DNA from: a virus
Length of the DNA: 43,943 bases
IMG/VR virus record: IMGVR_UViG_3300050821_002486
Span: 1 to 43,943 of that record
Strand: one strand, 5' to 3'
The position numbers and the translations under genes were made by a program. Position 1 is the stretch's first letter. Every line of letters begins with the position of its first letter. Below the pieces are notes generated by a model, which had not been told where the DNA came from, made no database searches, and was given only the letters and a program-made list of their open reading frames with translations. Of this stretch, positions 26,903 through 34,576 are shown piece by piece.

Positions 26903-27717
26903 GCTGGCGCACCTGCTAGATCAGGGCAAACATCGTCATAAGTGCCTTCCATCTGTTCTTGTGTATAAGTTTCGAGATGCTTCTTACGCATATCTTTGAG
27001 TTTAGTAAACTCGACCATTAAAGGCAGTCTACCAGCATGAAGCGCATAGCATCTGGCATAGGCAGATTTCAATGAGTCCATATCTCTGGCTGTACTGATT
27101 TCATTCGCTAACTCAGTACCTTGCTCTGGCGAGATTGCGGCCAAGACTTCTTCATCGGACTTTGGCGCAGCTAAAGCAGGAACTTCGGTGATCGTAGCTT
27201 CTTCGATCTCACCTGTCTGGATATTCACTTCAATCTTTTGAGCTGTAGGAATTGAACTGATTTCTTCCTCATCTGTCATGCCAAGACCGCAAATGGAGAG
27301 CGTGACACGGCGTTTAGCTTTAGTCTCAGCTTTCATCAAGGCATTTGCTAAATTCTCACCCTTGAGGTTTGCTGTTGGCACAGCACCTGTTGCGACATCC
27401 ATCTTACCCGCTGAACTTTGAGCATAAGCAGTGACAACAAACACATCATCCAGCTTCATGCTTTCCAGTTTGACGATAGATACGCCATCACGTTTTCTGA
27501 GTTGCTCAGTACAATCTTTGAGAGCGTAAAATGTAAGCTTACCGTTTAGACGAATATACGCAAAAGGTTTGGTGAGATAATTAAGACCTAATGAATCACA
27601 AGTCTTTTTGTAATAGGTGACACGTTGTTCTGGTGTTAACTTTGATAAGTCGCCATCAATTAAGAGGGCTTCCATTGCTGTACCCATACTGGGGTTTAAC
27701 TGCGCTACTTCACTCAT
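26899..27717 (-). CDS. Putative single-strand annealing/recombination protein
   Basis: The 272-residue protein has the conserved-looking core YYKKTCDSLGLNYLTKPFAY...LTFYALKDCTEQLRKRDGVSI (about residues 31-80) and ALMKAETKAKRRVTLSICGLGMTDEEE (about 126-152). Proteins with this core sit beside ssb and Gp157 in many phages and resemble the RecT/Red-beta-like annealing group in layout. The assignment is by context and pattern, not by a proven motif. Confidence 0.6.
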   Translation of the reverse strand: MSEVAQLNPSMGTAMEALLIDGDLSKLTPEQRVTYYKKTCDSLGLNYLTKPFAYIRLNGKLTFYALKDCTEQLRKRDGVSIVKLESMKLDDVFVVTAYAQSSAGKMDVATGAVPTANLKGENLANALMKAETKAKRRVTLSICGLGMTDEEEISSIPTAQKIEVNIQTGEIEEATITEVPALAAPKSDEEVLAAISPEQGTELANEISTARDMDSLKSAYARCYALHAGRLPLMVEFTKLKDMRKKHLETYTQEQMEGTYDDVCPDLAGAPA

Positions 27718-27781
27718 TTGGAACTCCTTCCCATTTGATTAGAGAGCTGATTGTACTACATAAATATGTATATGTATATTA

Positions 27782-28270
27782 TTATCTTACAGTTACCCAA
27801 TCATTAGCATTGAGATCATCCATGCATAGAATATCTTCATCATCATCGACATCTTGAAATGTCATGACACCTCGACTAATTGTTAATCGCAATTCATCAT
27901 TTTTCCATCCTAACCTTGTTATTGCATCTCCGGCTAACATGCATTTCCATGCATCAAGGTAAGTCATGCGTCCTTCAGTATGTTTAACTTCTTGTCTACG
28001 CTCCAATAACATCAGCTTAACTCTCAGTTCTTCCAGCGAGTTAAATGAATTCCGATTCTCGTCTATCTGGCGAGTTTTATGTTCTTCCAATCGCTGCAAT
28101 CTACAAGTAATCGTATTTAATGATTGATAGATTTTGTTTTTCAGCTCCTCAAACTCAGATCGAGTTACAAATGTCACATTGGATAATCCTGGCATTGCAT
28201 CAGGTGGTGAAAATATATTTGGTTGGGCGTAACCCTGAAAATAATGCATCTTACTATTATCATCACTCAT
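27782..28270 (-). CDS. DUF2829-like (Tad2-like) protein with N-terminal coiled coil
   Basis: The 162-residue protein has an N-terminal linker and coiled coil (about residues 35-95). Its C-terminal domain (TYLDAWKCMLAGDAITRLGWKNDELRLT...MDDLNANDWVTV) matches the DUF2829 pattern: a helix, R-x-GW, and a DDL-x-A-x-DW ending. Phage Tad2, which sequesters the Thoeris signal gcADPR, belongs to this family. Many DUF2829 proteins are untested, so anti-Thoeris activity is an inference. The N-terminal extension is unusual for compact Tad2. Confidence 0.65.
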   Translation of the reverse strand: MSDDNSKMHYFQGYAQPNIFSPPDAMPGLSNVTFVTRSEFEELKNKIYQSLNTITCRLQRLEEHKTRQIDENRNSFNSLEELRVKLMLLERRQEVKHTEGRMTYLDAWKCMLAGDAITRLGWKNDELRLTISRGVMTFQDVDDDEDILCMDDLNANDWVTVR

Positions 28271-28283
28271 TCTATTCTCCTAA

Positions 28284-28317
28284 TGCCGGAATCTATACCC
28301 AGTGTCCGGCAACACTG
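28284..28317 (-). promoter_or_regulatory. Mutually exclusive hairpins upstream of the DUF2829 gene
   Basis: TGCCGGA/TCCGGCA (28284-28290 and 28305-28311) can form a 7-bp hairpin. CAGTGT/ACACTG (28300-28305 and 28312-28317) can form a 6-bp hairpin that shares bases with it. Only one can form at a time, just 14-47 nt upstream of the leftward start codon. Confidence 0.4.
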
Positions 28318-28348
28318 TCTGTCGGGTCAATTATGAAACCCTGGTATT

Positions 28349-28495
28349 CTATCGGAATGGTTTTTCTACTTTATGATCACATTCTTTCTTAAACTTACTG
28401 TCCAGCCAGAACTTCATGCTATTGCTTAACATTGGGCAATAAGCAGCATAGACTTGGCTTAACATGAATACGAATAGTGCTTCAAACAGGTACAT
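28349..28495 (-). CDS. Small membrane/secreted-like protein (48 aa)
   Basis: A very strong AGGAGG precedes the ATG. The N-terminus (MYLFEALFVFMLSQVYAAYC) is hydrophobic and could be a signal anchor, followed by a basic tail. Not recognised. Confidence 0.5.
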   Translation of the reverse strand: MYLFEALFVFMLSQVYAAYCPMLSNSMKFWLDSKFKKECDHKVEKPFR

Positions 28496-28503
28496 ATTAC
28501 CTC

Positions 28504-28617
28504 CTAGTCGAAATCAGTACAGACATCAATTGCATCGGCTAAGACTTCAACAATTTCAGCCAATGCTTCAATGATTTCTAGATTACTTTCTTTCTTTTCT
28601 TCTTTACGATCAGTCAT
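28504..28617 (-). CDS. Small acidic protein (37 aa)
   Basis: The start ATGA overlaps the stop of the upstream vWA gene. Basic and acidic residues at the N-terminus lead into an acidic helix (NLEIIEALAEIVEVLADAID). It may be a partner of the vWA protein; called on coupling and length only. Confidence 0.45.
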   Translation of the reverse strand: MTDRKEEKKESNLEIIEALAEIVEVLADAIDVCTDFD

Positions 28618-29254
28618 GGTTCACCACATTCACGGCTTGCAGGAAATCCACATCTTCCAGCTTTTCTACATGAAAGATATCAAAGTCTTGTTTCAACCTG
28701 CTTTCCAGCGAATCATGCAGACCATTCAGCCACTTGTCTAGCGTGAATGGAATCGTACCGACAGTAATAAATACAATACTGAACTCATCTTCACTACGGA
28801 TATGATTAGCAATATCAACAATGACTTGCTCAGTTGCTGGCTTTGATGTTGGGTCACCATCAGTGAATACCATGCAGACAGTACCTGGATGTTCTTCACC
28901 TTCTTTCTTCATTTCTTTACATTTTTCAAGATGACGCTTATAAGCTTCTTCCAGCGCAAGATCAGTTCTGGTTGCACCTTCAGCATTAACACGGCTTAAT
29001 GTCGTGCTGATATCATCAAGGGTGACTTCTTTAAACATGTGAACTTTTTCACCAAAGAGAATGACATCAACTTCTTGATGACTATCATGTTTGCTAGCTT
29101 CCATAATGAACAGCTTAAATTTTTCCAGCATATAATTATAGCGTGTTTCACCTGCACACCTTGGATCGCGCTCTGCCATGCTGCCGGAGATATCACCTAA
29201 TAAGATATATTCTTTGTTGGCGTTTAAATCTTTAACAACTCTATTTTCTTCCAT
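28610..29254 (-). CDS. von Willebrand factor A domain protein (214 aa)
   Basis: The single vWA domain has a full MIDAS set: DISGS at residues 21-25, a Thr in GATRTDL (about residue 94) and FTDGDP (about residue 131). TerY-like vWA proteins of this size bind metal and partner proteins. It lies in the same leftward operon as the Ro60-like gene, which has its own vWA domain, so a shared ribonucleoprotein or stress role is possible. An AAAGGATGAGAAA leader precedes the ATG. Confidence 0.82.
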   Translation of the reverse strand: MEENRVVKDLNANKEYILLGDISGSMAERDPRCAGETRYNYMLEKFKLFIMEASKHDSHQEVDVILFGEKVHMFKEVTLDDISTTLSRVNAEGATRTDLALEEAYKRHLEKCKEMKKEGEEHPGTVCMVFTDGDPTSKPATEQVIVDIANHIRSEDEFSIVFITVGTIPFTLDKWLNGLHDSLESRLKQDFDIFHVEKLEDVDFLQAVNVVNHD

Positions 29255-29267
29255 TTTCTCATCCTTT

Positions 29268-29573
29268 TTACCAGTAAAAAATATGGGGTTTATTGTTTAT
29301 ATAGAAACGATGATCCCATTTACCATCATATTCTAGTGTCATTTGTGTGCATAATTGCCTATCCATATGACGTTTCCATTTATTATTAAATTCTCTATTC
29401 CACCATGATGGGGTTGAATAAGGAGCAATATACATTTGTTCTTTATGTGACAACTGGTTCCACGGATTTTCTATATCATTTGCCCAGTGATATCTCCATC
29501 CATATTTTTTTCTAAACTTTTTATATGCATGTTCGTACTTCGCTTTTACAACATCACGATATGTCTTACTCAT
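29268..29573 (-). CDS. Aromatic-rich hypothetical protein (101 aa)
   Basis: Strikingly rich in Trp, Tyr, Lys and Asn (for example WRYHWANDIENPWNQ and STPSWWNREFNNKW). No Cys pair and no membrane helix. Not recognised. It lies between the metallophosphoesterase and vWA genes. Confidence 0.6.
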   Translation of the reverse strand: MSKTYRDVVKAKYEHAYKKFRKKYGWRYHWANDIENPWNQLSHKEQMYIAPYSTPSWWNREFNNKWKRHMDRQLCTQMTLEYDGKWDHRFYINNKPHIFYW

Positions 29574-29592
29574 TAAAAACCTCCTATGTTAG

Positions 29593-30279
29593 TTACGTCA
29601 TAGTGATCTCCTTATTCAGTTCGATAATTTGTGGTGGATTTTGATAATAATAGTTTTCATTTAGGCTTGCGACATTATGAAATGTCACATCCCCAATCTT
29701 TTCTGTACCATAACCATAATGGATATGACCAAAGATATGATGCTTTAACTTTGGCAATTGTTTAACTCTTTCATACAATGTAGTGCTACCGCATCGGTCA
29801 TAATGATGAGCTTCTGATAAACGATATCTTCTCGTTGCTTTATCCAGAATGCTATGCGGTGGACAATGCGTGATTAGCACCTCTGTATCATCAGGAATCG
29901 CATTATAGTAAGGTATTAATTCATCTTCACGGCGCATGAAGGCCCAGTCATAGAACTGTGGCATCCACGGACAGCCATAGAATTTAACCCCGTCTATTTC
30001 GACACCCTTATCTATCAACAGAATAACATCTGGGTCAAAATATGAGTTCATGATGAATTCAGGATGATTCATGAAACCCCAGTCATGATTACCTGGCACA
30101 ATGATCTGGTATTTATACTGATGCTTTACACTTCTGAACCAGTTACCGATAGTTTCATATTCAGTGACTTTTCCGAGATTGCCCATATCACCAGCATGAA
30201 TTAATACATCAAATTCACCTTCTGGCATAGGTACTTGGGCTTGTAGTGTATGAGTATCTGATAAGGCAACTATGCGCAT
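29593..30279 (-). CDS. Calcineurin-like metallophosphoesterase (228 aa)
   Basis: All metal-site motifs are present: D8-x-H10 (SDTH), HAGD at 28-31, GNHD at 63-66, THCPPH near residue 133 and GHIHYG near 185. This compact form resembles bacterial Icc/MPPED-type phosphodiesterases. Context with an RNA ligase and a 3'-phosphatase suggests a 2',3'-cyclic phosphodiesterase or nucleotide hydrolase, but substrate is unproven. Start overlaps the end of the upstream gene by 10 nt. Confidence 0.82.
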   Translation of the reverse strand: MRIVALSDTHTLQAQVPMPEGEFDVLIHAGDMGNLGKVTEYETIGNWFRSVKHQYKYQIIVPGNHDWGFMNHPEFIMNSYFDPDVILLIDKGVEIDGVKFYGCPWMPQFYDWAFMRREDELIPYYNAIPDDTEVLITHCPPHSILDKATRRYRLSEAHHYDRCGSTTLYERVKQLPKLKHHIFGHIHYGYGTEKIGDVTFHNVASLNENYYYQNPPQIIELNKEITMT

Positions 30280-31724
30280 ATTTTACCATCTATATAAACT
30301 AATTTTAATTCGTTAACTTCATTATCATAAAACTCATCCCATGTACAATTTTGCTGTACTGAGAATTTATTTTTTGGATTAATACATTCAGGATATTTTA
30401 CTACTCTGAGAATACCTGAGTGCGATTTCTTCGTACCGTCATCTGTAATCGGGTCTTTAGTAATCGCATGGCCTTTGCCATTAATCTCGCAGTAGGTGGC
30501 TTTCATTGCCCAGCCAAGAGTATCACGTGTATTATATTGGTAAGTATAAGAACCCACGCCAAAGACAATGTTAGTAGATGCGAATCCCTTAGCGGCCAGC
30601 CTCTGACAAATATCCTGACATCGCTCCAAAGTAATTGAGTCGCCATATATGCAGCCGATGTGAGAGTCCAGTTGCTTAAAACCTTTAGAGTTAATAGTTC
30701 CACCGAAAATCTCCCACAATAATTCTATTACACCTTCTTGTACTGGTGTGCCATATTCCTCAACTTCTATCGGACACGGCCACCCTGCGATGATGTCCGC
30801 AGGATCACCGGAGTCGGGTCTGATGACGATCTTTCCGTCTCTTGCCATAATTCTGTCTTTAAGTTTGGGTAAATATTCAGTGATGACTCGCCATAAATCC
30901 CAAGTATCAGACACGATAGACAAGATACCAGTAGGATAAGTATCAAGCAGTCGATTAAAAGTCTCCAATTCACTTTCCTTTCCTCCGGCTGACATGACTG
31001 AATGTTCTGTTGCTGGCACAGAACATATCTCTAACGGTTTATCATAATATTCCTGCTGACACAGCATTGCTGGAATAGTATCTGTACCTTTGAAATATTG
31101 CAGATGCGCCATTCCTGATAGACAGGCTGATTCTACTGATGACATACCACGCATACTGAAATCATGTGCTTGATAGTCCACAAATTCAGGCATATCCGAT
31201 GTTTCTTCAGCAAACTTGTCTAACAGCAATCTGTACTCTCTAGCTATTGTTGCTGATGTACAGGGTTGCCATAACGTACAGGATAGCAATGTTTCCAGCA
31301 TATTGGGCAACCAGTAAAAGTCTGGATGTGTGTTATACATTACTAATGCTGGTACGCCACAGGGTACAACTGAACCTTCAGGCAGGGCATAGATGGCTAG
31401 TGGGAGGAAGTCTAATGCCCATAAATCTTCAATATGCGTGTGGCGTTGGTCAATACCTAATGTTGCCTTGATTAACTCATTATAATCTGATGGCATAAAG
31501 GCTGGCATACGATGTTGATTGCCTTTATCAAAGAATGTTGCAAATCCCCGCTGAAGATACTTCTTAAGAAAATACCGTAACCCAAAGAACACCGAATGAT
31601 TAACACTAGGCATACGTGACTTACGTGGCGTGAAGTTACTGAACACTAATTCAGTGCCAGACGGGTACTGAGCAAAATGCCCTGTTTTATAAGCATCGAC
31701 TAGATAGATTGGGTTTATATTCAT
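30270..31724 (-). CDS. nadV: Nicotinamide phosphoribosyltransferase-like (Namat/NadV-like)
   Basis: The 484-residue protein matches NAMPT (about 490) in length and motifs: NPIYLVDAYKTGHFAQYP at the start, GGKESELETF, SDTWDLWRV (about 272), VIRPDSGDP (about 302), GVGSYTYQ and DPITDDGTKKSHSG near the end. NAMPT makes NMN from nicotinamide and PRPP. In the phage NARP1 pathway the NAMPT-like member (Namat) instead joins nicotinamide to ADPR-pyrophosphate to remake NAD+. The PRPP-synthetase-like gene in the same operon favours NARP1; which reaction applies cannot be read from sequence. Confidence 0.88.
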   Translation of the reverse strand: MNINPIYLVDAYKTGHFAQYPSGTELVFSNFTPRKSRMPSVNHSVFFGLRYFLKKYLQRGFATFFDKGNQHRMPAFMPSDYNELIKATLGIDQRHTHIEDLWALDFLPLAIYALPEGSVVPCGVPALVMYNTHPDFYWLPNMLETLLSCTLWQPCTSATIAREYRLLLDKFAEETSDMPEFVDYQAHDFSMRGMSSVESACLSGMAHLQYFKGTDTIPAMLCQQEYYDKPLEICSVPATEHSVMSAGGKESELETFNRLLDTYPTGILSIVSDTWDLWRVITEYLPKLKDRIMARDGKIVIRPDSGDPADIIAGWPCPIEVEEYGTPVQEGVIELLWEIFGGTINSKGFKQLDSHIGCIYGDSITLERCQDICQRLAAKGFASTNIVFGVGSYTYQYNTRDTLGWAMKATYCEINGKGHAITKDPITDDGTKKSHSGILRVVKYPECINPKNKFSVQQNCTWDEFYDNEVNELKLVYIDGKICA

Positions 31725-32161
31725 GGTAATTCCTTCATACTATTCTGTAAGCAGATAATGCCATTCCTGCGCCACATATCGACTACATCTTGTCTGTCGT
31801 CAATGACAAGATCAGGATTGAAACCAGTGGCTTTTAATTCATTAAGGATTTCTTCTTTAATGACATAATCAGGCCGATAGTCTTTTGTTTTGCGCATTAA
31901 TAATCGGTCAAAATAAACATCTTTATCGCATAACCATCGTTCAGTTAAGTAGCGATATTCTTCTGGCCGACCTGTTACTAATACAATATTTGCATGTTCA
32001 TTTAAGTGCATATATTCAACGAGCTTAATCACTGGCTCAATTGGCGTATCTTCGGTCATGGATTCAAAGAATGATTTCCAGTCATGATTACCATCTGTAA
32101 CAAAATGTCTACGATGCCGACAATCAGCAAGAGTGCCATCAATATCTACGATTATGTCCAT
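31721..32161 (-). CDS. Stand-alone HAD 3'-phosphatase, T4 Pnkp phosphatase-domain-like
   Basis: The 146-residue HAD fold has DIDGT (D6, D8), VLVTGR (about 58-63) and an end region VIKEEILNEL...VIDDRQDVVDMWRRNGIICLQ. That end closely resembles the T4 polynucleotide kinase-phosphatase C-terminal domain (VKEEIF...IDDR..VVEMWRRIGVECWQ, from memory). The kinase half is absent. Likely removes 3'-phosphates from RNA ends before ligation. It overlaps the NAD genes on both sides (10 nt and ATGA). Confidence 0.78.
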   Translation of the reverse strand: MDIIVDIDGTLADCRHRRHFVTDGNHDWKSFFESMTEDTPIEPVIKLVEYMHLNEHANIVLVTGRPEEYRYLTERWLCDKDVYFDRLLMRKTKDYRPDYVIKEEILNELKATGFNPDLVIDDRQDVVDMWRRNGIICLQNSMKELP

Positions 32162-32952
32162 ACGTCCAGCACCTCGATAGCATTACCATTTGATTGATTA
32201 TCCTGATAACTATTGGTTGTGATTAACTTATCCCACTTTTCAGCGACATGAATTATGCCCTTGGTAAACAGACCATGCGCTACAAATAGATACCGTTTAC
32301 GTTCTGGAAAATGTTGTTGCAGATATTCAGCAATAGCGATGAATGTAGCGCCACCGTCACACAGGTCATCTTTAATTAGCAATGGCATATGTTCTGGCAA
32401 TTCTTTAATCTTTTGTTGAATATGATGCGGAAGAAATATATCAATTCCTTCAGGAGTACGTTTTTTAAAGAAGTGAGGATTTTCTTTTCGATAATATAAT
32501 TCTGACCAGCAGGCACTTTCATCAGCGCCGATAACATAACAGCCTTTATTTTCATCAGGGATTTCAACTTCAATTGGATAACCGCGAAAAGTTTTAAGGC
32601 CAATATGACTATGAGGATATAAAATATTATATCTAACTGGAATAGCATTTAACATTGGTGCAAGTACATTCCGCATATAATTTGGCTGACCTTGGCTAAA
32701 TGCTCTGTCACACCGCATTCCAAATAAATAATTTAAAGTTGCATGTGAAACAGTAAAATCATTCTTAATTAAGGCTGCATGAAGGCAGAGAAAAATCTCT
32801 AATTCTTTAAAATTCCTGATACTGCAAACCATTTCAACGAGTTGCTTTGGATCATTGAAATAGTTCAAATCCAGCTCTACATTCTGCTGACCGTCTGGAT
32901 AGCGTATGATTTTAAAATGATGTTCCTGATCGTGCTTGTATATTAGCTTCAT
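32152..32952 (-). CDS. PRPP synthetase-like protein (ADPR-PP synthetase-like)
   Basis: The 266-residue protein keeps the PRPP-synthetase plan: RYPDGQ (about residue 16), a GMRCDR loop near 80, and the ribose-phosphate-binding motif IKDDLCDGGATF (about residue 195). In NARP1, a protein of this kind (Adps) adds pyrophosphate to ADP-ribose. The start at 32952 forms TAATG with the upstream stop. Together with the NAMPT-like partner it would rebuild NAD+. Normal PRPP synthesis is the alternative. Confidence 0.82.
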   Translation of the reverse strand: MKLIYKHDQEHHFKIIRYPDGQQNVELDLNYFNDPKQLVEMVCSIRNFKELEIFLCLHAALIKNDFTVSHATLNYLFGMRCDRAFSQGQPNYMRNVLAPMLNAIPVRYNILYPHSHIGLKTFRGYPIEVEIPDENKGCYVIGADESACWSELYYRKENPHFFKKRTPEGIDIFLPHHIQQKIKELPEHMPLLIKDDLCDGGATFIAIAEYLQQHFPERKRYLFVAHGLFTKGIIHVAEKWDKLITTNSYQDNQSNGNAIEVLDVWT

Positions 32953-33128
32953 TAGTACCACCCATCCTGACATGTTTTAATATTGCCTTCGATTTTATGA
33001 ATAATAGCTTCTATGGCAAATCTCATATCATGAGTTAAGCCAGGACAGAAAACATTATAGAAGGATTTTATGGCTTCAAGACATTCTTTAAACGCAGCTT
33101 CAGCGCCGACACTACTTTGTGTACTCAT
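32952..33128 (-). CDS. Small hypothetical protein (58 aa)
   Basis: ACGGGAG lies upstream of the ATG, and the stop overlaps the PRPP-synthetase-like start (TAATG). A short helical protein with three Cys and a C-terminal WY. Probably co-translated with the NAD pathway; function unknown. Confidence 0.5.
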   Translation of the reverse strand: MSTQSSVGAEAAFKECLEAIKSFYNVFCPGLTHDMRFAIEAIIHKIEGNIKTCQDGWY

Positions 33129-33210
33129 ATAACTCCCGTTGTTTAATTAAGCAGGACACTAAACCTATCATGAAACTCTAACTCTAAAGCTCCATTGGAA
33201 TTGAATCGGC

Positions 33211-34026
33211 TTACTGCCCTGCTATGGTACTCTTTACAAAATTGAATATGGCTCTTGCCATACATTTTCTAGCATTCTGGATTTCATCTTCATCACCAGG
33301 TATTTGCTTTTCATCTACCAAGTCCTGAATATAATCCTTAACAATCTGAGGTAAGGATTCAGGATATTCTCTCGTGTACTTCTCATCTCTGGATAACAGC
33401 TTTTCTAATCGCAGGGGTTGCAGGTAGGGACTGGCATCAAAATTGCTAATACGTTTTTCTCTAGTTTCATCAGGTCGTGACCATTTGACGACTTCATCAT
33501 CAAAGACTTTTTTGTATCGTTTGCCATCGACTTCTATGACGATACCTTCAGGCTTCATATAGCCTGGCACGATATGTGAGCCAGTATGCTCAAGTTCATC
33601 CATAACAATATTGATTGTGCCTAGATCAAACTTACCTGTGAATAAGACGGGAACGGTATGAACTCGATCAGGCAGCGGCATTGTTCGGTATCTGCGCCAG
33701 TTAAATAAATAGAATCTCTTGTCTGACAGACCTTCACCAGCATTAATACCTTTACCACACCATTCACCATAGTGACGCCCTAAACCTAATTTACAATATA
33801 GCTCTGCTTCATTATCTTTGACCCAGCGAGCAAAACCATGATTGTCATCTTCAGGAGTTAACCAACGTGATCGGCTACCAGCTCTGACGCAAGGATCAAC
33901 GCCACAGTGACCACCATCAATATCTTCAATCATGATCTGAGCATTCGTACCATGCAGTTTCTGCGTGATAGTCATATACAGCTTGCCGATTTGTTCAATC
34001 TTGGGAAACGCTATAAGTTCTTCCAT
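33211..34026 (-). CDS. RNA ligase (Rnl2-like nucleotidyltransferase)
   Basis: The 271-residue protein carries the ligase motifs in order: I, KLHG with nucleotidyl lysine K23; Ia/III region VRAGSRSRW and GEWCGKG; IV, PEGIVIEVDG (about 160); V, YKKVFDDEVVKW (about 173). Start at 34026 is preferred because AAAGGATGAGAAA precedes it and an upstream ATG would run into tRNA-Ile. It lies directly downstream of a tRNA array, so tRNA or other structured RNA is a likely substrate. Confidence 0.85.
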   Translation of the reverse strand: MEELIAFPKIEQIGKLYMTITQKLHGTNAQIMIEDIDGGHCGVDPCVRAGSRSRWLTPEDDNHGFARWVKDNEAELYCKLGLGRHYGEWCGKGINAGEGLSDKRFYLFNWRRYRTMPLPDRVHTVPVLFTGKFDLGTINIVMDELEHTGSHIVPGYMKPEGIVIEVDGKRYKKVFDDEVVKWSRPDETREKRISNFDASPYLQPLRLEKLLSRDEKYTREYPESLPQIVKDYIQDLVDEKQIPGDEDEIQNARKCMARAIFNFVKSTIAGQ

Positions 34027-34045
34027 TTTCTCATCCTTTAATTCT

Positions 34046-34117
34046 TGCAATGGGATGGACTTGAACCATCAGCCGCCAGATTATCGGTCTGGTACTCTAC
34101 CATTGAGTTACCATTGC
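34046..34117 (-). tRNA. tRNA-Ile(GAT) with C33
   Basis: Canonical cloverleaf: acceptor GCAATGG/CCATTGC, D arm ACTC/GAGT, perfect anticodon stem CCAGA/TCTGG, T arm GATGG-TTCAAGT-CCATC, discriminator A. The 7-nt anticodon loop is CCGATAA: anticodon GAT preceded by C33, not U33. It ends 19 nt before the RNA ligase start. Confidence 0.85.
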
Positions 34118-34122
34118 TCTTT

Positions 34123-34194
34123 TGGGTCAGGATGGAGTCGAACCACCACATAACGAATTATGAGTTCGTACTTCTACCATTAAATTACTGACCC
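34123..34194 (-). tRNA. tRNA-Met or tRNA-Ile2 (CAT)
   Basis: Acceptor GGGTCAG/CTGACCC with a paired first position (not an initiator), perfect anticodon stem ACGAA/TTCGT with loop CTCATAA, T arm GGTGG-TTCGACT-CCATC, discriminator A. CAT could be elongator Met, or Ile if C34 is lysidine-modified; sequence does not decide. Confidence 0.82.
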
Positions 34195-34198
34195 TGAC

Positions 34199-34285
34199 AG
34201 CGTGTAGCAGGATTCGAACCTGCGTCCGGTCACAGACTAGAACCGATTTGCAGTCGGTCGGTTTAGACCACTCACCCATACACGC
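34199..34285 (-). tRNA. tRNA-Cys(GCA) with long variable arm
   Basis: Acceptor GCGTGTA/TACACGC, three-pair D stem GGT/ACC with GTGG in its loop, anticodon arm ACCGA-CTGCAAA-TCGGT giving GCA, T arm GCAGG-TTCGAAT-CCTGC. Discriminator T fits cysteinyl-tRNA identity. The variable region is 18 nt with a small GTC/GAC hairpin, a class II feature not usual for Cys tRNAs. Confidence 0.8.
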
Positions 34286-34290
34286 ATACT

Positions 34291-34365
34291 TGGTTCAGGA
34301 GGGAGGATTCGAACCTACCATTCTTAGGATCAAAGCCTAATGTCCTGCCGTTAGACGACTCCTGA
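34291..34365 (-). tRNA. tRNA-Gln(TTG), CCA encoded
   Basis: Acceptor TCAGGAG/CTCCTGA, D arm GTCT/GGAC, perfect anticodon stem TTAGG/CCTAA with loop CTTTGAT giving TTG, T arm GTAGG-TTCGAAT-CCTCC (one mismatch), discriminator A followed by an encoded CCA. Confidence 0.85.
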
Positions 34366-34413
34366 ATATTCTCTAATTCATGGCCGTCTATTCCGACCTG
34401 TCATCTAGCTAAA

Positions 34414-34478
34414 TACATCAACCCTGATACACTGCTTTCGCAATGAAATTAAATGCACTCAGCTAAATAAGTGATGTA
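34414..34478 (-). ncRNA. Structured RNA with GAAA-capped hairpin
   Basis: On the leftward strand TACATCA pairs with TGATGTA (34472-34478 with 34414-34420). They enclose a 6-bp hairpin CATTGC-GAAA-GCAGTG (34430-34445). It lies between the Y-RNA-like unit after ro60 and tRNA-Gln. Role unknown. Confidence 0.45.
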
Positions 34479-34576
34479 ACTTCCACAGTTAAACTCCAAG
34501 CCACCTTAAGGATGGTCTCAGCGCAAGATTCGAACTTGCTTAATCTGGTTTACCCAGCACCACTAATTCTCTAAAA
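34479..34576 (-). ncRNA. T-arm-bearing RNA overlapping the ro60 stop (possible Y RNA unit)
   Basis: A perfect T arm, GCAAG-TTCGAAT-CTTGC (34523-34539), is preceded by a CTGG/CCAG hairpin and followed by a GACCATCC-TTAA-GGTGGC hairpin. The 5' part, starting at the ro60 stop TAG, reads AGAATTAGTGGTG, close to the boundary motif of the units upstream of ro60. No full D or anticodon arm is seen. Confidence 0.4.

Noticed and set aside
33965-34153. 62-codon rightward frame across the ligase start and tRNA-Ile
   Set aside because: Antisense to a good ligase gene and a canonical tRNA.
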